DNA of 64,000 nucleotides from Streptomyces sp. BV286 (GTDB lineage: Bacteria; Actinomycetota; Actinomycetes; Streptomycetales; Streptomycetaceae): positions 62,001-126,000 of the forward strand of contig NZ_JAHRIB010000212.1 of the NCBI RefSeq assembly GCF_019090165.1. Reading direction: 5' to 3'. The translations under genes were made by a program, and so were the position numbers. Below the pieces are notes generated by a model. It searched no databases. It saw only the letters and a program-made list of their open reading frames with translations, and was not told where the DNA came from. Positions within the stretch are counted from its first letter, which is position 1. Each line of letters begins with the position of its first letter. Positions 1-8,729 of the stretch are shown in pieces.

Positions 1-671
1 CCCGCCGCGGTCAGCGGAGGCTGCCGCTCGTCGTGACGGGCCCGGGCCATGCCCTTCGTGTACGCGGTGTACGCCTGCGCACTGGTGAACCACGTCGAAG
101 GGTCCTCCCCGAACACCAGCGACCGCTTCGCCAGCACGTACCCGAACTCCTCCGGCGTCAGATAGCCGAGCTTCTGCGAGGACGCCGCGTCCTCCCGGTA
201 CGCGTCGAGCAGCAGCCAGCCCGCGCCGAGATACGTCGTCGCCGTGTCCGTGAGGATCTCGTTGTCCCGTGTGCCGGGGAAGGACAGGCCGAGGCGGTGC
301 AGCCAGACGTGCATCACCTCGTGCGCCAGCGCGGCGCCGATGTCCCGGCGGTGGGTGCGGAAGCGGTCGTTGAGCTCGATGAAGTACTCCGGGCCCGCGG
401 TGAGCTCGACGCTCGCCGCGTGACCCATCTCCCGGAAGCTGATGATCATCCGGGCGTCCGGCAGCCGGAAGTGGCGCACCAGCTCCCGGGACACCCGTTG
501 CGCGCCCAGATACAGGTCGTCCGTGTCGCAGAACGCCACGTCGGCGGGGGCCACGCTGGTGGCGAACATGTGCACGCTGTCGTACGAGAGCCGCTTGTAG
601 AGCGCGGTGACAGCCGCCCGCACCGTCTCCAGGTGTGGATAGCCGTGCTCGACCGGACCGCCGTTCGCCAC
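1..671 (-). CDS. Putative zinc metalloprotease-like protein (3' end cut by window edge)
   Basis: The minus-strand reading begins at a GTG (671) and runs off the left edge, giving about 223 residues. It contains a clear HExxH zinc-protease signature (HEVMH, near residue 119), followed about 20 residues later by NEILTD, whose glutamate could be the third metal ligand as in gluzincins. A Phe/Arg-rich stretch (YFIELNDRFRTHRRD) precedes the motif. No signal peptide or membrane segment is visible in the part present, so it is probably cytoplasmic. I do not recognise the exact family. The start was chosen because it is the first good start after the divergent region with the trypsin gene; no strong ribosome binding site supports it. 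Confidence 0.7.
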   Translation of the reverse strand, partial: MANGGPVEHGYPHLETVRAAVTALYKRLSYDSVHMFATSVAPADVAFCDTDDLYLGAQRVSRELVRHFRLPDARMIISFREMGHAASVELTAGPEYFIELNDRFRTHRRDIGAALAHEVMHVWLHRLGLSFPGTRDNEILTDTATTYLGAGWLLLDAYREDAASSQKLGYLTPEEFGYVLAKRSLVFGEDPSTWFTSAQAYTAYTKGMARARHDERQPPLTAA

Positions 672-846
672 GCCCGTACCCCCAGGGAGGCCCCGAACCT
701 CATTCCACTCTAAGGGGACGCGAGCGGATTCTCGCGGGTTGGGTTCCCCGACAGGGGAGTGACATCCGCCCTTGCCACCCATGCCGCATGATCTTCATAC
801 TTCTATGCACTCACTGTGCGCTCAACCCCCCGCGAAAGGGAACAAG

Positions 847-1662
847 TTGACCAATAGGACGCTCGGTCTTCTCAGGAGACCGGCTTACAGGCGGGCCGCG
901 GCCATCGGTGCCGTCACTCTCGCGGCCGCCAGCCTCCAGCCCCTGGCCGCGCACGCCGCTCCCGCGCAGGACGACAGGCCCGGGACGAGGATCGTCGGGG
1001 GCACGCCCGCCGCACAGAACGAGTTCCCGTTCATGGTCAGCCTGTCCATGGGCTGCGGCGGGTCGCTCTACAAGAAGGACGTCGTCCTGACCGCCGCGCA
1101 CTGCGTGGGCGGTTCGGGCAACACCACCGGCATCACCGCGACCGCCGGGAAGACCGACCTCGACGCCGCGGGCGGGATCAAGGTCAAGTCCACCAAGGTC
1201 ATCCAGGCCCCTGGCTACGACGGCAACGGCAAGGACTGGGCGCTCATCAAGCTCGCCCGGCCCATCGACCTGCCGACGCTGAAGATCGCCACGAACACCC
1301 GCTACAACAAGGGCACGTTCACCATCGCCGGGTGGGGCGACACCGCGGAGGGCGCGAACGCCGGCTCCTCGAAGCTGCTCAAGGCCAAGGTGCCCTTCGT
1401 CGCCGACCGCCAGTGCAAGCGGCACTACGGCGGCAGGCTGATCGCCGGGCAGGAGATCTGCGCCGGCGTTCCGCGGGGCGGGGTCGACACCTGCCAGGGC
1501 GACTCCGGCGGACCCATGTTCCGCAAGGACGACGCCGGGAAGTGGCTCCAGGTCGGGATCGTCAGCTGGGGCGACGGATGCGCGCGCCCGATGGTGCCCG
1601 GTGTCTACACCGAGGTCTCCACGTTCGCGAGCGCGATAGCCCGAGCCGCGGCGACGCTCTAG
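847..1662 (+). CDS. Secreted trypsin-like serine protease (S1 family)
   Basis: A 271-residue preproprotein. A positively charged N-terminus and hydrophobic stretch (residues 17-37) ending AAHA form a Sec signal. A short propeptide ends at Arg48, and the mature enzyme starts IVGG. The catalytic triad is His85 in TAAHC, Asp130 in KDWALIKL and Ser220 in GDSGGP. Asp214, six residues before the serine, predicts trypsin specificity for Arg/Lys. Cysteines at 70/86 and 190/217 are placed as in bacterial trypsins. I start at TTG 847 because an AAAGGG ribosome binding site sits just upstream and the signal peptide then has normal length; an in-frame ATG at 772 would add 25 residues unlike a signal sequence. 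It probably acts in extracellular protein degradation during development. Confidence 0.93.
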   Translation: MTNRTLGLLRRPAYRRAAAIGAVTLAAASLQPLAAHAAPAQDDRPGTRIVGGTPAAQNEFPFMVSLSMGCGGSLYKKDVVLTAAHCVGGSGNTTGITATAGKTDLDAAGGIKVKSTKVIQAPGYDGNGKDWALIKLARPIDLPTLKIATNTRYNKGTFTIAGWGDTAEGANAGSSKLLKAKVPFVADRQCKRHYGGRLIAGQEICAGVPRGGVDTCQGDSGGPMFRKDDAGKWLQVGIVSWGDGCARPMVPGVYTEVSTFASAIARAAATL

Positions 1663-1794
1663 CCGTCCGGCCCGGTGGGCGGGTGTTCGCGGCGCCAGTG
1701 CCGTGGGCGCCCGCCTTCTTGTGCCCCGGGGCGGGCGGCCTTCGCGCGGTTTCCCGCGCCCCCGATCGTGTCCGCGGGTCCGTCGCGCCGTGGC

Positions 1795-1830
1795 TGGGCG
1801 CGCAGTTCCCCGCGCCCCTGACGGGCGACG
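1795..1830. repeat. Streptomyces-type intergenic GC-rich repeat (single copy)
   Basis: The 183-nt gap between two convergent genes contains CGCAGTTCCCCGCGCCCCT, the complement of the core seen twice at 8363-8562 and in the hairpin behind polA at 29024-29061. Such cores recur between genes throughout streptomycete chromosomes. No gene is visible in the gap. Confidence 0.6.
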
Positions 1831-1845
1831 GCCAACCGCCGTCCT

Positions 1846-3603
1846 TCAGGCCTCGCCCCCGACGCCGGACAGCGTCGGAGGCGCCGCCGAGCCCTCCAAC
1901 TCCAGTACCCAGACGTCGTTCGGGCCCTCCCGCAACAGCGGCCCGGGGACGTACAACGACGACTGCGGGCCGACGGACCAGTAGCGGCCCAGGGCGAAGC
2001 CGTTCACCCACACGAACCCCCGGGTCCAGCCCGGCAGTCGGAGACGGGCGTCGCCGGCGCCGCGCACCGACACCGTGCCGCGGTACAGACCGGGGGCGCC
2101 CACCCCGGGCAACACCCCGAACGGCACCCCCTCCACACCCGCGTCGAACGCGTCAAGACGCAGCGCACGCGCCCGCACGCCGTGCAGATACTGCCGTTCG
2201 TGCAGCACACCCCCCGTGAGCCCCTTCGGCTCCCCGGTCCGCGGCCCGTAGTTGACCCGCCCCAGCGACTCCACCCACAGCTCCACGCGAGCGGGCCCCG
2301 CGACCGCCTCCTCAAGCTCCGGCTCGTCCTCGGTGACCACCCCGGCCGGCACCCCGTCGACGTACACGACCGCCAGATCCCGCAGCCCGCGCACGGCCAG
2401 CGGATACGGCCGCCGCGGCCCCGGCACGTCCACCGTGTAGCGCACGAGCCCCCGGTCGACGTCCAGTTCCTCGAACGTGGGCGGCATGGGCGTGAGCGTC
2501 TCGGGCCCGCCCAGCGCGTCGAGCACCGCGGGCAGGGACGCCCAGCCCGTCAGGTCCACGGCGGCGGGCGAGCCCAACGAGGCGGGCTCGGGAGGCAGCG
2601 CCGGCAGCGGCCCCTGCGCGTGCGCGGCCAGCAGCGACCGGAACCGCCAGAACTTCTCGGTGGGGCGACCGTGTTCGTCGATCGGCGCGTCGTAGTCGTA
2701 CGACGTCACATCCGGCTGGAGGACCTCGTCGTGCAGCGCGCCGCCCCGGTTGGCGCCCGCCCAGCCGCCGAAGCTCGTGCCGCCGTGCGCCATGTACAGG
2801 TTGACCGAAGCCCCGCACTCCAGGATCTCCCGCAGCGCCTCCGCCGCGTCCGACGGGTCACGCACCGCGTGCTCGCCGCCCCAGTGGTCGAACCAGCCGC
2901 ACCAGAACTCCATGCACATCAACGGCCCCGACGGCCGGTGCCGGCGCAGCACCTCGAAGGCCCGGCGGGCGTGCGAACCGAAGTTCACCGTCGCCGGCAC
3001 ACCCTCCAGGCAACCGCCGGTGAGCATGTGGTCCTCAGCGCCGTCCGAGGTGAACAGCGGCACGCTCACGCCCCCGGCGCGCAACATCTCGGCGAGACGC
3101 CGCAGATACACCCGATCCGAACCGTAACTGCCGTACTCGTTCTCGACCTGCACCATCACCACCGGACCACCACGGTCGAACTGCCGCGGCACGATCTGCG
3201 GCAACAGACGGGAGAACCAGCGCTCCACCGGCCCCAAGAACCCGTCGTCGCGGGTACGCACCCGGACACCGGGCCGGCCGGTCAGCCAGTGCGGCAGCCC
3301 GCCGTTCTCCCACTCGGCACAGATGTACGGACCCGGCCGCACGATCGCCCACAGCCCGGCCTCCTGCGCCGCGTCCAAGAACCGGCCCACGGCCCCCACG
3401 TCCCGCGGCACGCCCGGACGCGGCTCGTGCAGATTCCACGGAACGTACGTCTCCACGCAGTTGAGCCCCATCGCCCGCAACATCGCCAGCCGGTGCCCCC
3501 ACTGCCCCTCGTGCACCCGGAAGTAGTGCAACGCCCCCGACAGCACCCGCACCGGCCGACCGTCCACCAGAAAATCGGTGTCCCCCACCACGAACTCGCT
3601 CAT
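1846..3603 (-). CDS. Beta-galactosidase, glycoside hydrolase family 35
   Basis: A 585-residue protein of typical length for bacterial GH35 enzymes, which release terminal beta-galactose with retention of configuration. The TIM barrel occupies roughly residues 10-330 and includes PYICAEWENGGLPHWL (93-108). The acid/base is Glu156 in VENEYGSYG and the nucleophile is Glu232 in MEFWCGWFDHWGG. C-terminal beta domains follow. There is no signal peptide, so it is probably intracellular and acts on imported oligosaccharides. The ATG at 3603 is preceded by GGTGAGGGTGGC. A longer frame to 3690 would overlap the AraC promoter and adds no domain. It is divergent from the AraC-type regulator, its likely controller. 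Confidence 0.95.
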   Translation of the reverse strand: MSEFVVGDTDFLVDGRPVRVLSGALHYFRVHEGQWGHRLAMLRAMGLNCVETYVPWNLHEPRPGVPRDVGAVGRFLDAAQEAGLWAIVRPGPYICAEWENGGLPHWLTGRPGVRVRTRDDGFLGPVERWFSRLLPQIVPRQFDRGGPVVMVQVENEYGSYGSDRVYLRRLAEMLRAGGVSVPLFTSDGAEDHMLTGGCLEGVPATVNFGSHARRAFEVLRRHRPSGPLMCMEFWCGWFDHWGGEHAVRDPSDAAEALREILECGASVNLYMAHGGTSFGGWAGANRGGALHDEVLQPDVTSYDYDAPIDEHGRPTEKFWRFRSLLAAHAQGPLPALPPEPASLGSPAAVDLTGWASLPAVLDALGGPETLTPMPPTFEELDVDRGLVRYTVDVPGPRRPYPLAVRGLRDLAVVYVDGVPAGVVTEDEPELEEAVAGPARVELWVESLGRVNYGPRTGEPKGLTGGVLHERQYLHGVRARALRLDAFDAGVEGVPFGVLPGVGAPGLYRGTVSVRGAGDARLRLPGWTRGFVWVNGFALGRYWSVGPQSSLYVPGPLLREGPNDVWVLELEGSAAPPTLSGVGGEA

Positions 3604-3724
3604 GCCGCCACCCTCACCCCTGGCGGGCGACCCGGTCCATGGACAAAGATCGGCACCGGTTGGACGCAACTGACCGGACGCGGGACCCACCGGCGCGCCC
3701 GGCGGACACCGCTCGCCCCGGCGG

Positions 3725-3764
3725 GAGGAAAGCGGAGGAAGGCGGAGGAAGGCGGAGGAAGCCG
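3725..3764 (+). promoter_or_regulatory. Repeated Shine-Dalgarno-like tract upstream of the AraC gene
   Basis: Four near-identical ten-base units of the form GGCGGAGGAA stand in a row directly before the ATG at 3765. Any of them could pair with the 16S rRNA tail, but only the last has normal spacing (about 5 nt). The others may raise local ribosome loading or may simply be a slippage product. Confidence 0.55.
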
Positions 3765-4655
3765 ATGTACCACACCTGGATGCGGTTCTTCACCCCCGGC
3801 CCCGCCCACCACAGACTCGGCCTCGTCTGCCTCGGCGTCGGCCTCCAGCACGGGGCACTGCCCACGGTCGGACCCCGCACCCTCGACCACCACGTCGCCG
3901 TCGTCGTCAGCACCGGCCGCGGCTGGCTCCGCACCCCCGACGGACACCGCACGACGGTCACCGCCCCGGCCCTGCTCTGGCTCACCCCCGGCGTACCCCA
4001 CCACTACGCACCCGACCCCGACACCGGCTGGGACGAGGCCTTCGTCGACTTCACAGGCCCCACCACCGCCACCTACACCGAACTCGGCTACATCGAACCG
4101 GACCGACCCGTCGTACCCCTCTCCGACCCCGGCCCGGCCCGCGCCACCATCGGCCGCATCGCCCGCGCCGCCCGCCGCGGCAACCCCCTCCTGGAGGTCG
4201 AGACCAGCGCCGCCGTCCACGAACTCCTCGTCACCCTGCGCCGCACCCGCGCCGACACCACCCCCGACGGCGAACAGGTCCTCCAGGCCCTCGCCCGCGA
4301 CGCCTGCCGGCCCCTCACCGTCGCCGACCACGCCGCCCGGCACGGCATGACCCCCGCCGAACTGCGCACCGCCGTCCGCCGCGGCGCCGGCTGCAGCCCC
4401 AAGGACTACCTCCTCGGCATCCGCCTCGGCCGCGCCAAGGAACTCCTCGCCGCCACCGGGCTCCCCGTCGCCGCCATCGCCCGCCGCGTCGGCTACGACG
4501 ACCCGGCGTACTTCTCCCGCCTGTTCACCCGCCGCGTCGGCATGGCACCCGTGCGCTTCCGGGAACAACAGGGCCGTACCGTCCCCGGCGGCTGGAGCCA
4601 CCAGGTCCCCGACCCCGACGATCCGCCGACGATCGAGCGGCCGCACACCACCTGA
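3765..4655 (+). CDS. AraC-family transcriptional regulator
   Basis: A 296-residue regulator. The N-terminal half (about 1-150) is a cupin-like sugar-sensing domain, including WLRTPDGHRTTVTAPALLWL and GVPHHYAP. The C-terminal two helix-turn-helix motifs (about 200-275) carry the AraC signature, with PKDYLLGIRLGRAKELLAATGLPVAAIA split over the first helices and VGYDDPAYFSRLFTRRVGMAP over the second. The start at ATG 3765 follows a repeated GGAGGAA ribosome binding site. It is divergent from the GH35 beta-galactosidase, which it probably activates in response to a galactoside. Chorismate mutase follows 25 nt downstream on the same strand and may be read through from it. Confidence 0.93.
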   Translation: MYHTWMRFFTPGPAHHRLGLVCLGVGLQHGALPTVGPRTLDHHVAVVVSTGRGWLRTPDGHRTTVTAPALLWLTPGVPHHYAPDPDTGWDEAFVDFTGPTTATYTELGYIEPDRPVVPLSDPGPARATIGRIARAARRGNPLLEVETSAAVHELLVTLRRTRADTTPDGEQVLQALARDACRPLTVADHAARHGMTPAELRTAVRRGAGCSPKDYLLGIRLGRAKELLAATGLPVAAIARRVGYDDPAYFSRLFTRRVGMAPVRFREQQGRTVPGGWSHQVPDPDDPPTIERPHTT

Positions 4656-4680
4656 GGCACGCCACGTAGGGTTGGCCCCC

Positions 4681-5019
4681 ATGACCACCAGCAACACCGG
4701 CAACACGGGCGACACCGCCCCGGCCGTCCGCGCCGAACTCGCCCGACTGCGCGAGAGCATCGACAACATCGACGCCGCCGTCGTCCACATGCTCGCCGAG
4801 CGCTTCAAATGCACCCAACAGGTCGGCCACCTCAAAGCCGCCCACCAACTGCCGCCCGCAGACCCGTCCCGCGAGGCCCAGCAGATCGCCCGGCTGCGCC
4901 GACTGGCCGAAAACGCCAACCTCGACCCGGCGTTCGCGGAGAAACTCCTCAACTTCATCATCGCCGAGGTCATCCGCCATCACGAACGCATCGCGGACGA
5001 CGCCAACACCCGGGAATGA
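4681..5019 (+). CDS. Chorismate mutase (AroQ type)
   Basis: A 112-residue all-helical protein of the size of monofunctional AroQ enzymes, which convert chorismate to prephenate for phenylalanine and tyrosine synthesis. The first helix has the pattern ELARLRESIDNIDAAVVHMLAERFKC with Arg and Asp/Asn at active-site spacing; a Lys/His-containing second helix follows, then ARLRRLAENANLDPAFAEKLLNFII. A serine/threonine-rich N-terminus (about 15 residues) is outside the fold. I start at ATG 4681; an in-frame TTG at 4672 is an alternative. It is not next to other aromatic-pathway genes, which is common in streptomycetes. Confidence 0.9.
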   Translation: MTTSNTGNTGDTAPAVRAELARLRESIDNIDAAVVHMLAERFKCTQQVGHLKAAHQLPPADPSREAQQIARLRRLAENANLDPAFAEKLLNFIIAEVIRHHERIADDANTRE

Positions 5020-5191
5020 GCACACACCACCCCCCGTACGCCCCGCATCTCAGGCCGTAGTGCGCCCCGCCCCCTCGGCGCGCGCACCGAAATGAGGCAT
5101 CCTGCGCTGAGCACTCCTTGTCAGTCCACGAGTACTCCCAGTCAGTCGGTTCGGACATAAGCTGATGGTCCTAGCGAGGGGACGTCGCTCC

Positions 5192-5710
5192 ATGCCGCCG
5201 GATGCCAAGATCCTCATAGTCGACGACCATGAGGAAACGCTCTACGCACTGGAAAGCGCCCTGGCCCCGCTCGGCTACCAGCTGACACGGGCGACCAGCG
5301 GCGACGGCGCGCTCAAGGAAGTCCTGCGCGGCCAAATCGGCCTGCTCCTCCTCGACGTCCGCATGCCCGGCGTCAGCGGCCTCGACGTCGTCCGCTACAT
5401 GCGGGGCGTGGAACAGACCCAGCTCATCCCGATCATCCTCGTCACCGGCTTCGGACAGGACGCCGAACTCACCTCCGCGGCCTTCCGGCTCGGCGTCGCC
5501 GACCTCGTCATGAAACCCGTCGACCCCTGGACCCTGCGCACCAAAGTCCGCTACCTGTACGACTCCCACCAGCGCTACCGCTCCCTGGAACGAGAAGTCC
5601 GCGACCTGCGCGCCCTCGTGAAAGGCCAGGAACCCGCCACCCCCTACGACCCCCGCATCACCGCCCAACGGCCCACCCCCCGCCAACAGGAACAGGGCCG
5701 CACCGCCTAG
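5192..5710 (+). CDS. Single-domain response regulator (receiver only)
   Basis: A 172-residue CheY-like receiver with the acidic pair at 11-12 (LIVDDHEE), the phosphoacceptor Asp55 (LLLDVRMPG), Thr85 in VTGFG and Lys108 in VMKPVD. After the receiver (about 1-125) comes a short charged coiled coil (RYRSLEREVRDLRALVKG) and a proline-rich tail. There is no DNA-binding output domain, so it probably works by protein contact, for example in a phosphorelay or with a phosphatase or anti-sigma partner. An AGGGG ribosome binding site lies 11 nt before ATG 5192. An ATG at 5165 is possible but lacks a ribosome binding site. No kinase gene is adjacent. Confidence 0.9.
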   Translation: MPPDAKILIVDDHEETLYALESALAPLGYQLTRATSGDGALKEVLRGQIGLLLLDVRMPGVSGLDVVRYMRGVEQTQLIPIILVTGFGQDAELTSAAFRLGVADLVMKPVDPWTLRTKVRYLYDSHQRYRSLEREVRDLRALVKGQEPATPYDPRITAQRPTPRQQEQGRTA

Positions 5711-5826
5711 ACACCACGGACAGGCGCGCGACCGCACCACGACGGGCGCGCGGCACCACCGGACGTGACGCCGACAGACCGGGCCGCCCCTGTGCCGGAC
5801 CCCACCCATCAGGCAGCATGGCACCC

Positions 5827-8319
5827 ATGTCCGTACTGACGCGCGACGAAGCGCAGACCCGTGCCAAGCTCCTCGACGTCCACCGCTACCGGATCGAACT
5901 CGACCTGACGCGCGGCGACGAGACCTTCGACTCCCGCACCGCCATCACCTTCACGGCCCGCGCGGACGGGGACACCTTCGTCGAGCTCAAGCCCGCCGAA
6001 CTGCGTTCCGCCACCCTCGACGGACACCACCTCGACCTGGACACCCTGGACGAGAACCGGCTGCCGCTCAAGAACCTCACCGCCGGCGAACACGAACTGC
6101 GCATCGACACCGTCATGCGCTACTCCCGCACCGGCGAAGGCATGCACCGCTTCACCGACCCCACCGACGGCGAGACATACCTCTACACCCAGCTGTTCAT
6201 GGACGACGTCCAGCGCGTCTTCGCCGCCTTCGACCAGCCCGACCTGAAGTCCGTCTTCGAACTCTCCGTGACGGCCCCCGACAAATGGACCGTCCTCGCC
6301 AACAGCATCACCACCCGCACCCCCGACGGAACGTGGCAGGCCGCACCCACCCCGCCGATCTCCACCTACCTCGTCGCGGTCGCCGCCGGACCCTGGCACT
6401 CCGTACGCACCGAACACCGCGGCCTGCCCTTCGGCATCCACTGCCGCCGCTCCATGGCCCCCCACCTCGACACCGACGCCGACGAGATCCTCGACATCAC
6501 CCGCGCCTGCTTCGACCGCTACCACGAGAAGTTCGAGGAGCCCTACCCCTTCGACTCCTACGACCAGGCGTTCGTACCCGAGTTCAACGCCGGCGCCATG
6601 GAGAACCCCGGACTCGTCACCTTCCGCGACGAATTCGTCTACCGCTCCGCCGTCACCGACACCGAACGCCAGACCCGCGCCATGGTCATCGCCCACGAGA
6701 TGGCCCACATGTGGTTCGGCGACCTCGTCACCCTGCGCTGGTGGGACGACATCTGGCTGAACGAGTCCTTCGCCGAGTACATGGGCTACCAGACCCTCAC
6801 CGAAGCGACCCGCTTCACCGACACCTGGACCGACTTCGGCATCGTCCGCAAGGCCTGGGGCTACGACGCCGACCAGCGGCCCTCCACCCACCCCGTCGCA
6901 CCCGACCCCGACGCCGTCCCCGACACCGCCTCCGCACTCCTCAACTTCGACGGCATCTCCTACGCCAAGGGCGCCTCCGCACTGCGCCAACTCGTCGCCT
7001 GGCTCGGCGAGAAGGACTTCCTCACCGGCATCAACACCCACTTCGCCCGCCACCGGTTCGGCAACGCCACCCTCGCCGACTTCATCGAATCCCTCGCCGC
7101 CGCCACCGAACGCGACGTCCACGCCTGGGCCGCCTCCTGGCTCCGCACCACCGGAGTCGACACCCTCACCGCGTCCGTCACCGCCGAACCGGGGGAGTGG
7201 ACCCTCACCGTCGACCGCGAAGGCAGCCGCCCCCACCGCGTCAACGTCGGCGTCTACGACCGGGACCTCAACGACGACCGCGCGCTCGTCCTGCGCGAGC
7301 GGTACGAGACGGACATCCCGCAGACCCCGTCCGCCGACTCCCGCCCCGGCACCCGCCCCGCCCTCGTCGTCCCCAACGACCTCGACCTCAGCTACGCGAA
7401 GATCCGCCTCGACGACGTGTCCGAGGAGACCGCCCTGCGCGGCATCTCCGGCGTCCCCGACGCCCTCACCCGCGCCGTCCTGTGGAACACCCTGCGCGAC
7501 ATGGTCCGCGACGGCGACCTCGACCCCGCCTCCTACCTGGAGACCGCCCGCGCCCACCTCCCCGAGGAGACCGACCTCGCCGTCGTCCAGGGCGTCCTCA
7601 CCTTCGCCACCACCCAGGTCGCCGACCGGTTCCTCCCGGCCCACGACCGGCCCACCGCCCTCGCCACCCTCGCCTCCCTGTGCCGCGACCTGATCCGCCG
7701 CACCGAGGACGGCGACCACCCCGGACTCCGCCTCATCGCCGTACGCCACCTCATCGACGTCGCCGCCCAGCCCGACACCATCAGCGCCTGGATCTCCGAA
7801 GGCACCGTCCCCGGCGGACCCGAGCTCGATCCCGAACTGCGCTGGCGCATCCTCGGCCGGCTCTCCGTCCTCGGCGCCATCGACGACGCCGTCATCGAGG
7901 CCGAACTCGTCCAGGACCCGAGCGCCTCCGGCCAGGAAGGCGCCGCCCGCTGCCGCGCCGCCCTCCCCGACCCGCAGGCCAAGCGCGCCGCCTGGGAGGC
8001 CATGTTCACCACGGACGACCTCTCCAACTACCTCTTCACCGCCACCGCACGAGGCTTCTGGCAGCCCGAACAGGCAGACCTCGTACGAGAGTTCGTCCCA
8101 CGGTACTTCGAGGACGCCGTCGCCCTCGCCGCCCGCCGCGGCCCCGCCATCGCCGAGGCCGCGGGCCGCTGGGCGTTCCCGGCGTACGCCGTCACCCCCG
8201 AGACACTCCGCCTGGGCGAACAGTGCCTCAAGAAGGCCGACCCGACCCCCGCCCTCCGCCGCAAACTGACCGACCAACTGGACGACCTGGCAAGGGCCCT
8301 ACGCGTACGAGAGTCATAA
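5827..8319 (+). CDS. pepN: Aminopeptidase N (M1 family)
   Basis: An 830-residue cytosolic metallo-aminopeptidase that removes N-terminal residues from peptides. The N-terminal beta domain leads to the substrate-anchoring GAMEN motif (256-260). The zinc site is HEMAH at 290-294, with the third ligand Glu313 in NESFAEY. A C-terminal helical domain (about 540-830) completes the actinobacterial PepN form. ATG 5827 gives the usual N-terminus MSVLTRDEAQ; an ATG nine bases upstream is possible. The gene is transcribed alone. Its codon third positions are dominated by C, a feature shared by its neighbours on both strands to about 14.3 kb. Confidence 0.96.
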   Translation: MSVLTRDEAQTRAKLLDVHRYRIELDLTRGDETFDSRTAITFTARADGDTFVELKPAELRSATLDGHHLDLDTLDENRLPLKNLTAGEHELRIDTVMRYSRTGEGMHRFTDPTDGETYLYTQLFMDDVQRVFAAFDQPDLKSVFELSVTAPDKWTVLANSITTRTPDGTWQAAPTPPISTYLVAVAAGPWHSVRTEHRGLPFGIHCRRSMAPHLDTDADEILDITRACFDRYHEKFEEPYPFDSYDQAFVPEFNAGAMENPGLVTFRDEFVYRSAVTDTERQTRAMVIAHEMAHMWFGDLVTLRWWDDIWLNESFAEYMGYQTLTEATRFTDTWTDFGIVRKAWGYDADQRPSTHPVAPDPDAVPDTASALLNFDGISYAKGASALRQLVAWLGEKDFLTGINTHFARHRFGNATLADFIESLAAATERDVHAWAASWLRTTGVDTLTASVTAEPGEWTLTVDREGSRPHRVNVGVYDRDLNDDRALVLRERYETDIPQTPSADSRPGTRPALVVPNDLDLSYAKIRLDDVSEETALRGISGVPDALTRAVLWNTLRDMVRDGDLDPASYLETARAHLPEETDLAVVQGVLTFATTQVADRFLPAHDRPTALATLASLCRDLIRRTEDGDHPGLRLIAVRHLIDVAAQPDTISAWISEGTVPGGPELDPELRWRILGRLSVLGAIDDAVIEAELVQDPSASGQEGAARCRAALPDPQAKRAAWEAMFTTDDLSNYLFTATARGFWQPEQADLVREFVPRYFEDAVALAARRGPAIAEAAGRWAFPAYAVTPETLRLGEQCLKKADPTPALRRKLTDQLDDLARALRVRES

Positions 8320-8362
8320 CCCACACCACCCGCGCCCCTCCACACGGAGGGGCGCGGCCGAA

Positions 8363-8617
8363 GCCCCGCCAGGGGCGCGGGGAACGGCGCGAGCCACCAA
8401 AACGAACCCGCACCCGCCCACAGTCACAAGCCCCGCAGGGCGAACGCGGCAAAGCCCCCCGCACGGCTCGACCGGCCGAGGCCTCCGCCCCGCCAGGGGC
8501 GCGGGGAACGGCGCGAGCAACCAAAAGGAACCCGCACCCGCCCCACAGCCACAAGCCCCGCACCCGCCCCACAGTCACAAGCCCCGCAGCCACACCACTG
8601 GCACAAGCCCCGCAGGG
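8363..8617. repeat. Direct repeat cluster between pepN and the decarboxylase gene
   Basis: The 410-nt gap 8320-8729 has no gene. Two copies (8363-8437 and 8487-8562) of a unit of about 75 nt start with GCCAGGGGCGCGGGGAACGG and end with CACAAGCCCCGCA. Two further partial copies of the end piece follow (8572-8588 and about 8602-8614). Copies differ by a few substitutions and small gaps. The same core appears at 1795-1830 and 29024-29061. This looks like the dispersed streptomycete intergenic repeat, amplified locally. Confidence 0.8.
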
Positions 8618-8729
8618 CCGTACCCACTTTCGGGTGCCGATCGTTGAACTCCCCGGGCACGTCGGCCCAAACGCGACAAGCTGAAAGCTTCCCGCAGGAA
8701 GCCCCCGCCGCGCGCCCCGGAGGACGACC

